Source: Oscillospiraceae bacterium | GTDB taxonomy: Bacteria > Bacillota > Clostridia > Oscillospirales > Oscillospiraceae | Assembly: GCA_031261245.1 (NCBI GenBank) | Contig: JAISKU010000061.1 | Coordinates: forward strand, 1 to 11,679 | Direction: 5' to 3' | Length of the DNA stretch: 11,679 nt | In this document: one piece after another, positions 1 to 5,236 of the stretch | Layout of the letters: each line of letters opens with the position of its first letter | Numbering within the stretch: position 1 is the stretch's first letter | Made by a program: the position numbers and the translations under genes | Notes under the pieces: generated by a model | What the model saw: only the letters and a program-made list of their open reading frames with translations | What the model was told of the DNA's origin: nothing | Databases searched by the model: none

Positions 1-42
1 CGTGATAGAATGACGCGAATAAATTATCGGAGGTAATGTCAA

Positions 43-327
43 GTGCCGCAAAATGTGTCAACCATCATTATGATCGTCGCGATGGTCGCGATATTCTACT
101 TTTTCATGATTCGCCCGGAGGGCAAGAAGAAAAAGAAGCTCGCAGAAATGCGCTCATCCCTGTCCGTCGGCGATACCGTTACGACAATCGGCGGAATCTA
201 CGGCAAGGTGGTCTCCGTCTCCGACGAGAAGCTCGTGTTTGAGACGGGCGACGACCGCGTCCGCGTCGAGGTCGCAAAGTGGGCAATCTCGACAACAGGC
301 AAGGCCACAACCGAGAACCCCAAGTAA
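43..327 (+). CDS. yajC: YajC, Sec translocase accessory subunit
   Basis: Small inner-membrane protein that associates with SecDF-type proteins and the SecYEG translocon. The 94 residues fit the family: one N-terminal membrane helix (about residues 6-24), then the family's MIRPEGKKKKK stretch at the cytosolic boundary, then a small soluble domain containing GDTVTTIGGIYGKV. The start is GTG, chosen because GGAGG at 29-33 lies 9 bases upstream; an ATG at 36 opens a different frame with no sensible product. In many Firmicutes yajC sits near tgt or secDF. Here tgt is about 9.4 kb downstream in another transcription unit, and what precedes yajC is outside the window. Family call is secure. Confidence 0.95.
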   Translation: MPQNVSTIIMIVAMVAIFYFFMIRPEGKKKKKLAEMRSSLSVGDTVTTIGGIYGKVVSVSDEKLVFETGDDRVRVEVAKWAISTTGKATTENPK

Positions 328-346
328 GCTTTGTCAAGGTATAAAC

Positions 347-405
347 CGCCCTCCTTGTGAATAACTTGTACAAACCGTACTTGTTCGTGAAAGGGAGGGC
401 GTTTT
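347..405 (+). promoter_or_regulatory. Hairpin with T-tail covering the SD of the TIGR04086 gene
   Basis: Arms CGCCCTCC (347-354) and GGAGGGCG (394-401) pair over 8 bp, with three further A-T pairs outside one mismatch, and TTTT follows at 402-405. The loop is about 39 bases. The right arm includes GGGAGGG, the SD of the gene starting at 407. The structure is seen in the sequence; its role as terminator, translational switch or neither is inference. It fills most of the yajC to TIGR04086 gap. Confidence 0.5.
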
Positions 406-406
406 C

Positions 407-802
407 ATGCGTCAAAATCAAAAAGGCTCCGGGGCGCTAAAGGCCGCGGCGCGCGGAGTTGCCGCCGGCTTTGCCGTCATCGTGATACTCTTCGCGGCGG
501 CGGCGCTTTTCGTGTCCCTCGGCAAGCTGCCGGAGGAACTTATGCGTCCCGTGTCGCTCCTGTGCGCGCTCGTAGGCGCGCTCACGGGCGGCGTTGTCGC
601 GGGCAAGGGCGTCGCGTCGCGCCGCTTTCTTGCCGGAACAGCCGTCGGCGCCGTCATGTTCGGCGTGTGTCTCATCGGCTCGGCGTTCGCCGAGGACACC
701 TCCTTCCCGAGCAGGTGGCATCTGCTGCTTCTTGTTGCGATGGTTCCGGGCGGCGCAATCGGCGGGGCAATCGCCGCGTCGCGCCGTTCGCGCCGCCGCT
801 GA
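407..802 (+). CDS. TIGR04086 family membrane protein
   Basis: A 131-residue integral membrane protein of unknown function. Four hydrophobic segments are visible (about residues 19-39, 46-66, 74-95, 104-124), with glycine-rich helices and a basic tail ending SRRSRRR. Length, four-helix layout and position right after yajC match the Firmicutes family TIGR04086, which from memory often lies beside yajC and the SCIFF peptide genes. No SCIFF peptide is encoded on either side here. ATG start with GGGAGGG 8 or so bases upstream; that site lies in the right arm of a hairpin. The next gene starts 14 bases downstream, so the two are probably cotranscribed. The family assignment is by recognition of pattern, not by search. 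Confidence 0.72.
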   Translation: MRQNQKGSGALKAAARGVAAGFAVIVILFAAAALFVSLGKLPEELMRPVSLLCALVGALTGGVVAGKGVASRRFLAGTAVGAVMFGVCLIGSAFAEDTSFPSRWHLLLLVAMVPGGAIGGAIAASRRSRRR

Positions 803-816
803 ACGGAGTGCGCGAT

Positions 817-1401
817 ATGAACACAAGAACCTATAAGACCGGGTTTTTTCTCTGCGCCGCGCTGTTTGTGTGCGGCTGCGCCGCCGGAGTCGCGGCCTCC
901 GGCCTCCTGACGCGTAGCGCGCCCGTCGGCGAATACATCTCCGGTCTGTCGGAGTCCGCGGGCTCCGCGCTTGGGGGCCGATTCGCGTCGTCGTTCCTGT
1001 CCGCGGGAAAATTCCACCTCGCCGCGCTGCTTTTCGCGTTCTCTGTGCTCGGCGTCGCGGGGATCCCCTCCGTCGCGGCCGTGCGCGGATTTCTGCTGTG
1101 CTTCGCCATGTCCTCCGTCATACGCTTCTGCGGCTCCGGAAGCGTATGGGCGGTGCTCGCGATGTTCTCACCCGAGGCGATAATCTCCGTGCCGTGCCTG
1201 TTCGTACTCTCGGCGCAGTCGTTCAACGCCTCCGCCGGGCTGCTGCGGGCGGCTTCCGGAGCCTCGCGCGGCGCGCTCCCCTTTTCGGGCGGATTTCTCT
1301 CGCGCGGCGCGGCCTGCGCCGCCCTGCTCGCGGTCGCCGCGCTGATTGAGGCGATTATCTCCCCCGGCCTCGTCGCGCGGATTGTCTCCGGCGGCGCATA
1401 A
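817..1401 (+). CDS. spoIIM: SpoIIM-like stage II sporulation membrane protein
   Basis: SpoIIM belongs to the SpoIIDMP machinery that remodels septal peptidoglycan during engulfment, in the mother-cell membrane. The 194-residue product has five likely membrane segments (about residues 8-29, 64-88, 90-104, 111-134, 164-182), as in SpoIIM. Landmarks that align with the family are FSVLGVAGIP (75-84), the RGFLL helix (90-94), SPEAIISVPCLF (118-129, compare P-Q-N-x-x-x-x-P in known SpoIIM) and the C-terminal ALIEAIISPGLVARIV (175-190, compare LFEAYLSPVLMKLV in Bacillus). The ATG at 817 is chosen because GGAG at 805-808 precedes it; upstream in-frame codons overlap the previous gene without a ribosome site. 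Adjacency to spoIIE supports the call. It could be a divergent SpoIIM/DUF95 paralogue. Confidence 0.72.
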   Translation: MNTRTYKTGFFLCAALFVCGCAAGVAASGLLTRSAPVGEYISGLSESAGSALGGRFASSFLSAGKFHLAALLFAFSVLGVAGIPSVAAVRGFLLCFAMSSVIRFCGSGSVWAVLAMFSPEAIISVPCLFVLSAQSFNASAGLLRAASGASRGALPFSGGFLSRGAACAALLAVAALIEAIISPGLVARIVSGGA

Positions 1402-1472
1402 CGTATTTCCGTATATTTCCCGACCCGATTTTACAGCGTGTTTCCGCCGCTTTCGCACCATGGGCGCAATAC

Positions 1473-1513
1473 AATCATCCTGTCAAAATAATACATAAGA
1501 TAGGATGATTTTT
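1473..1513 (+). promoter_or_regulatory. Dyad/hairpin with T-tail over the spoIIE start region
   Basis: Arms 1473-1484 (AATCATCCTGTC) and 1499-1510 (GATAGGATGATT) pair over 12 bp with one G-U, around an AT-rich 14-base loop, and the right arm runs into TTTTT (1509-1513). The arm contains the only SD-like bases (AGGA) for the GTG at 1514 and also an ATG at 1505. As RNA it could terminate transcription from spoIIM or hide the spoIIE ribosome site; as DNA it could be an operator. The 1402-1504 gap shows no convincing promoter. TGTCAAA at 1481-1487 is one base from the Spo0A box TGTCGAA, which is too weak to call. Confidence 0.5.
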
Positions 1514-3838
1514 GTGACCCTAAATGACATCATGCACCGCCTCACGCGCACCACGGCAAAATCCCGCGACCGCGACCGCGCGTCGCTCCTCGCGGAGCTC
1601 GTCACGCGCTTCGCCATCGGATTTATCCTCTCCGGGGCGTCAATTCTCTCGGGACTGTCACCCTTTGCCGCCGCGTTCGCGGCCTCCTCCGGAGCCGGGA
1701 TTGTCGGCCTCGTCACCATGCTCGGGGTCTCGATCGGCTATTTTCTGTTTTGGCCGTTCCTGCCGGCGCTACGGTACGTGTCCGTGACGCTCATCGTCGT
1801 CGCGACCTCCGCCGTGTTCCGCTATACCGAGGTTTACCGCTCAAGATGGTTTATGCCGATGGTCTCCGGCGTTCTCTCGGTGTTCATCGGGTTTATCGTC
1901 TGCTCTGACGGCGGGTGGACACTCCCGGAGGCGATACTCATCGCCTCCGACGCCGTGCTCTGCCTCGGCTGCACGTATTTCTACAAAACCGCGCTCTCCC
2001 CGTGGTCGGGACAGCTCAACTTTGAGGGCGAGGTCGTCCACACCGTGAGCGTGCTCATACTGCTCGCCACGGCGCTCGTGTCGCTGGCCGGTCTGAAGCT
2101 CTTCGGCGTGCTATCCGTCGGACGCTGCGCGGCGGCGCTCGTCGTATTCCTCGCGGCGTACAAGGGCGGAGCCGGGACGGGCAGCGTCACCGGTCTGGCC
2201 GTCGGCCTCGCGATGGACGCGTCGGGCGCAGCCGCGCCGATGTTCTCGGCGGCCTTCGGCGTCGCGGGTCTCGTGGCCGGGATTTTCTCAAAACGCAGCC
2301 GCTTTTTATTCACGCTCGCGTTCATAATCGTTGACGCCGCCGCTGCAGCCATGGCGCTGCACAGCGCCGCCGTCCCGTCGATACTCTACGAGGTGTTCGC
2401 CGCGTCCGTAATCTTCATGCTGCTGCCCCCGTCCCTATTAGCGCGCCTCGGCGCGTTTCTGCCGGAACGCGCGCAGAACGGAGGGGCGATACGCGCGCGG
2501 GAGTACACGCGGCGGCGCGTGGAGCAGGCCTCGTTCGCGTTCCGCGACCTGCATGACGCGTCCAGAACGCTCCTAGAGCAGTCGCGCGAGACGGACAACA
2601 GCGCCGTGGTCTTTGACCGCGCCGCCGACGCCGTGTGCCGCCGCTGTAACTCGGCGTCGCGCTGCTGGCAGGAGGGCTACAACGCCACCGTGGACGTGAT
2701 GAACAACCTCACGCCCGTCATCCTGCGGCGCGGTAGACTCGAAAAGGGCGACTTCCCCGACTATTTCGCCGACGAGTGCGAAAATCTCGACGCGTTTATC
2801 TCCGCCGTGAATTACGAGCTGCGCTCGTACCTGTACCGCCGCCGTCTGAAAAGCCGTCTGCGCGGCAACCGCGCGGCGGCGCTCAATCAATACTCCGAGG
2901 TCTCGGACATTCTCCACGGCATCTCCGCAGAGCTCGGCGACGGTTTGCGCTTTGAGCCGGAGCTTGAGACGCGGACGCGCAAATACCTGCAAAGTCTCGG
3001 CGTCGTCGCGGACGTCTCCGTGTTCCGCGATCGTGGCGGGCGTCTGCACTCGGAGATATCCGGCGCGGAGCTCAACGCCTTCAAGCGCGACCGCGCGTGG
3101 CTGGACAAGCTGTCCGTCGTGCTCGGGGTCAGGCTGTGCGTCCCGGAGGGGCGGCCGCGCTCCGGGCGGCTTGAGTTGCTCGAGGCGGAGCCTCTCGCGG
3201 CCTCGGTCGGCGTGTCGCGCATGAACAAGCACGGCAACGACGTAAACGGCGACACTGGCGCGTACTTCAAAACCGACGAGGGCGTCCTGTACGTCCTGCT
3301 GTCCGACGGCATGGGCGCGGGCGAGGAGGCCGCGTGCCTCAGCTCCGACGCCGTGCGGATACTTGAGCGCTTCCTGCGCTCCGGCGTCGCCCCGGAAACC
3401 GCCGTGCGTATGCTCGGCGACATAATGCTCCTGCGAAACGAGGAGGACGTCGGCTGCGTGACGGTCGATCTCGCCTGTGTAAACCTGTTCTCCGGCGAGG
3501 TGACGCTCTTAAAGTACGGTGCGGCCCCCTCCTACGTCAAATCCGGGGCGACGGTGACGCGCGTAAAGGGCAAAAGCCTCGCGGCCGGGCTCGGCTCGCC
3601 GCCCGACGACAAGCCGGACAGCGTAACCGTGGCGCTCCGCCCGGGCATGTACGCCGTCGTAGTGTCCGACGGGGCCGTCCACGGCAGCGACGACAGCGCG
3701 CTCGTGAAGCTGATATCCGATTTCTCCGGGGACGAGCCCGGCAAGCTCACCTATGCCATCGTCGAGGCGGCGCGCGCACGCGGCGCGGCAGAGGACGACA
3801 CGACCGCGATAGCGATAAAAATAACGGCGCGCGAGTGA
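1514..3838 (+). CDS. spoIIE: SpoIIE, stage II sporulation serine phosphatase
   Basis: Membrane-bound PP2C-type phosphatase that dephosphorylates SpoIIAA in the forespore and so frees sigma-F; it also localises at the polar septum with FtsZ. From GTG at 1514 the protein has 774 residues, normal for SpoIIE. About ten membrane segments fill residues 20-305. A linker follows with the family's cysteine cluster CRRC...RCW (C375, C378, C384). The C-terminal PP2C domain shows NGDTG (D580), SDGMGAG (597-603), VSDG (D719) and EDDTT (D761, D762), the expected metal-binding acidic residues. Start is uncertain: GTG 1514 has AGGA 8 bases upstream, while ATG 1505 (777 residues) has no usable ribosome site and lies inside a hairpin arm. 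ATG 1532 is a weaker third option. Confidence 0.95.
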   Translation: MTLNDIMHRLTRTTAKSRDRDRASLLAELVTRFAIGFILSGASILSGLSPFAAAFAASSGAGIVGLVTMLGVSIGYFLFWPFLPALRYVSVTLIVVATSAVFRYTEVYRSRWFMPMVSGVLSVFIGFIVCSDGGWTLPEAILIASDAVLCLGCTYFYKTALSPWSGQLNFEGEVVHTVSVLILLATALVSLAGLKLFGVLSVGRCAAALVVFLAAYKGGAGTGSVTGLAVGLAMDASGAAAPMFSAAFGVAGLVAGIFSKRSRFLFTLAFIIVDAAAAAMALHSAAVPSILYEVFAASVIFMLLPPSLLARLGAFLPERAQNGGAIRAREYTRRRVEQASFAFRDLHDASRTLLEQSRETDNSAVVFDRAADAVCRRCNSASRCWQEGYNATVDVMNNLTPVILRRGRLEKGDFPDYFADECENLDAFISAVNYELRSYLYRRRLKSRLRGNRAAALNQYSEVSDILHGISAELGDGLRFEPELETRTRKYLQSLGVVADVSVFRDRGGRLHSEISGAELNAFKRDRAWLDKLSVVLGVRLCVPEGRPRSGRLELLEAEPLAASVGVSRMNKHGNDVNGDTGAYFKTDEGVLYVLLSDGMGAGEEAACLSSDAVRILERFLRSGVAPETAVRMLGDIMLLRNEEDVGCVTVDLACVNLFSGEVTLLKYGAAPSYVKSGATVTRVKGKSLAAGLGSPPDDKPDSVTVALRPGMYAVVVSDGAVHGSDDSALVKLISDFSGDEPGKLTYAIVEAARARGAAEDDTTAIAIKITARE

Positions 3839-3853
3839 GCACGTGATTAAAAC

Positions 3854-3912
3854 CGCTCCCGAACGGACATTATCCGTTCGGGAGCGTGATTAATATCGGG
3901 AGCGTGATTTTT
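3854..3912 (+). terminator. Terminator-like hairpin with a duplicated right arm
   Basis: A perfect 14-bp stem (3854-3867 with 3873-3886, 5-base loop) lies 15 bases after the spoIIE stop, but has no T-run directly behind it. The 14 bases TCGGGAGCGTGATT occur at 3878-3891 and again at 3896-3909. The second copy can pair with 3854-3862 (9 bp) and is followed by TTTTT (3908-3912). The second copy also supplies GGGAG, the only SD-like site for the gene at 3915. A spoIIE terminator, possibly leaky or switchable, is the likeliest role. Confidence 0.65.
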
Positions 3913-3914
3913 AT

Positions 3915-4178
3915 ATGGTAAAGGGCATGACGCGCCGCGTAATCGTAGTCAAGCCGCCGGACAGGCGGCTGTTTGAGGAGGCGGTGTTCTTTCTGCGGGA
4001 GGACGCCGAGGCCGGGGTGTCGGGCGACGACATTATCGCCGAGGCGCGCGCCGTAGCGGACAGCTTCGTGCGTGAGAATCTCCGCGGCGCTTTTCCGCGT
4101 CTGCGCGCGCCGCTCTGGGCGGCGGCCGGCGCGCTCACCGCGAGCGCCGTGTGGGCGTTTTTCCTGTTTATCCGCTAA
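3915..4178 (+). CDS. Small protein with C-terminal membrane anchor, function unknown
   Basis: An 87-residue protein I cannot assign to a characterised family. Residues 1-60 are soluble: a basic start (KGMTRRVIVVKPPDRRLF) followed by two amphipathic helices rich in acidic residues and alanine (about 19-32 and 37-54). Residues 66-86 form one hydrophobic helix at the extreme C-terminus, ending in arginine, so it looks tail-anchored with the N-terminus in the cytosol. The in-frame ATG at 3927 would give 83 residues, but its upstream bases are no better as a ribosome site. GGGAG at 3898-3902 is about 12 bases before the chosen ATG, a long spacing. Codon use resembles the neighbours, favouring a real gene. 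Position after spoIIE suggests, but does not show, a sporulation role. Confidence 0.68.
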   Translation: MVKGMTRRVIVVKPPDRRLFEEAVFFLREDAEAGVSGDDIIAEARAVADSFVRENLRGAFPRLRAPLWAAAGALTASAVWAFFLFIR

Positions 4179-4204
4179 AGTGTAAAATTATTTTTGAAAA
4201 ACGG

Positions 4205-4233
4205 TTGACTATTCCGCCTTCAAGTGATAAACT
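4205..4233 (+). promoter_or_regulatory. Sigma-A-like promoter for rplU-rpmA
   Basis: TTGACT (4205-4210), a 17-base spacer, then TAAACT (4228-4233). The -35 matches five of six consensus bases and the -10 four of six. Transcription would begin near 4240, giving a leader of about 80 bases. The gap 4179-4204 before it is AT-rich and shows no clear terminator for the 87-residue gene. Confidence 0.58.
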
Positions 4234-4239
4234 TTATAA

Positions 4240-4322
4240 GCCGCTTTGAACGGGTTCCTCAAGCGAGAGTAAAATCTCCGCCCGGGAGAGCGAGTCTCAA
4301 CAACATATGAGGTGAAAGTACA
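4240..4322 (+). promoter_or_regulatory. rplU 5' leader, candidate L21 leader element
   Basis: The leader has a compact hairpin TCTCC/GGAGA (4275-4279 with 4285-4289) and a short CTCA/TGAG pairing (4296-4299 with 4308-4311) that touches the rplU SD (AGGTGA, 4310-4315). Firmicutes rplU mRNAs often carry a structured L21 leader that senses free ribosomal protein. I can see structure and position but cannot confirm the family consensus, so this is a candidate only. Confidence 0.33.
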
Positions 4323-4631
4323 TTGCTGGCAATCATTGAAACAGGCGGTAAGCAATACCGCGTCTCCGAGGGCGACACCCTCTACATCGAAAAGCTCCCG
4401 CTCGAGGCAACAGAAACTGTTACGTTCGACAAGGTTCTCGCGGTGCTCGGTGAGACGAACACGTTCGGCGCGCCGCTTGTCGCGGGCGCGAGCGTCACGG
4501 GAACGATCGAGAAAAACGGCAGGCAGAAGAAAATCATAGTTTACAAGATGCGCCCGAAAAAGGGCTACCGCCGTAAGCAGGGTCACAGACAGCCCTACAC
4601 AAAGGTTCGCATCGACAAAATAAGCGTATAA
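4323..4631 (+). CDS. rplU: 50S ribosomal protein L21
   Basis: Large-subunit protein that binds 23S rRNA next to L20. The 102 residues match the family over their whole length: start MLAIIETGGKQYRVSEGD and the highly conserved C-terminal run with KKGYRRKQGHRQPYTKVRI at about residues 79-97. The start codon is TTG, supported by AGGTGA 7 bases upstream and by the protein starting exactly where L21 starts; no ATG fits. It is cotranscribed with rpmA 12 bases downstream. The prp (ysxB) gene that lies between rplU and rpmA in many Firmicutes is absent. Confidence 0.98.
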   Translation: MLAIIETGGKQYRVSEGDTLYIEKLPLEATETVTFDKVLAVLGETNTFGAPLVAGASVTGTIEKNGRQKKIIVYKMRPKKGYRRKQGHRQPYTKVRIDKISV

Positions 4632-4643
4632 GGAGGCGCAATC

Positions 4644-4907
4644 ATGGCACATAAAAAGGGAATGGGCTCGACCAAGAACGGTCGTGACAGTAAATCCAAG
4701 CGCCTCGGCCCCAAGCGCGCCGACGGCCAATTCGTCCTCGCGGGCAACATCCTTGTCCGCCAGCGCGGCACAAAAATCCACCCCGGCACAAACGTCGGAC
4801 GCGGCAGCGACGACACGCTCTTCGCTCTGGCGAGCGGCAAGGTGAGGTTTGAGCCGCTCGGAAAAGACCGCAAGCAGGTCTCGGTCTACGAGGAAGCGGC
4901 GCAATAG
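4644..4907 (+). CDS. rpmA: 50S ribosomal protein L27
   Basis: Large-subunit protein whose N-terminal tail reaches the peptidyl-transferase centre. The 87 residues are canonical: MAHKKGMGSTKNGRDS at the start, then GPKRADGQFVLAGNILVRQRG and GRGSDDTLFAL. ATG start with AGGAGG (4631-4636) overlapping the last base of the rplU stop. The protein begins directly with the mature MAHKKG sequence and lacks the N-terminal extension ending in FFA that many Firmicutes L27 precursors carry and that the Prp protease removes. With only 12 bases between the genes there is no room for such an extension. A strong terminator follows, so obgE, the frequent next gene, is not in this unit. Confidence 0.98.
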   Translation: MAHKKGMGSTKNGRDSKSKRLGPKRADGQFVLAGNILVRQRGTKIHPGTNVGRGSDDTLFALASGKVRFEPLGKDRKQVSVYEEAAQ

Positions 4908-4921
4908 CAGCGAGTTGAATT

Positions 4922-4959
4922 AAAACAGAGGGTACGCGGTTGCGTACCCTCTGTTTTTT
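4922..4959. terminator. Strong intrinsic terminator, shared by convergent units
   Basis: A 16-bp perfect stem (4922-4937 with 4942-4957) around a GGTT loop, with a run of six T (4954-4959) on the + strand. On the - strand the stem is followed by a shorter T-rich stretch (TTTTAATTC), so it can also stop transcripts from the Cys-rich gene. It lies 14 bases after rpmA and 15 bases beyond the stop of the opposing gene. Confidence 0.9.
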
Positions 4960-4972
4960 CATAATATCGCGC

Positions 4973-5200
4973 CTATCCTTTATAGTTTTCGACAAATTCT
5001 TTGGCGAAGTCGCGCGTACAGCCGGGGTATCCCCTGTAATACCTGTGCAGCGCGACGCACCGCTTACAGTCGCCGTGGTACGCGCACCCAGTCACGGCGC
5101 AGGTGCAAACCAGATTTGCGGGGTCTGCGACAATTCTTGCCCATTCGTCAAGATCTGCTTGAGTTGCGACGCGCGGCGCGTCATTTTGATTTTCAGCCAT
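4973..5200 (-). CDS. Small Cys/His-rich, probably metal-binding protein
   Basis: A 75-residue soluble protein with no characterised function. Its centre holds C32, C34, C39, H42, C45, C48, H52 and C61, arranged as CxC, CxxH, CxxC, xxxH: the spacing suggests one or two zinc or other metal sites. The core (TGCAYHGDCKRCVALHRYY) resembles small clostridial proteins of the form C..HG.C..C...HR that I remember as DUF6485-like, but I am not sure it is that family. The N-terminal third is acidic and lacks a signal peptide. ATG start with AAGGAG (5208-5213) 7 bases upstream. It follows the substrate-binding protein by 36 bases and probably shares its transcript. Confidence 0.78.
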   Translation of the reverse strand: MAENQNDAPRVATQADLDEWARIVADPANLVCTCAVTGCAYHGDCKRCVALHRYYRGYPGCTRDFAKEFVENYKG

Positions 5201-5236
5201 TTTTTTACTCCTTATATATTATTTATTTTATAACTG

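Noticed and set aside
36..242. ATG-started frame overlapping yajC
   Set aside because: Product is basic and low-complexity; yajC in the neighbouring frame has the better SD spacing and full family similarity.
1402..1504. Spo0A box and promoter for spoIIE
   Set aside because: TGTCAAA is one mismatch from the box, but no -10/-35 pair with suitable spacing accompanies it.
2573..3232. 219-codon open frame on the - strand inside spoIIE
   Set aside because: Shadow of the SpoIIE linker and phosphatase domain; GC-rich third positions keep the antisense frame open.
4307..4315. Minimal ORF ATG-AGG-TGA overlapping the rplU SD
   Set aside because: A start-codon-stop triplet could affect initiation, but AGGTGA is simply an SD sequence and ATG has no ribosome site of its own; most likely chance.
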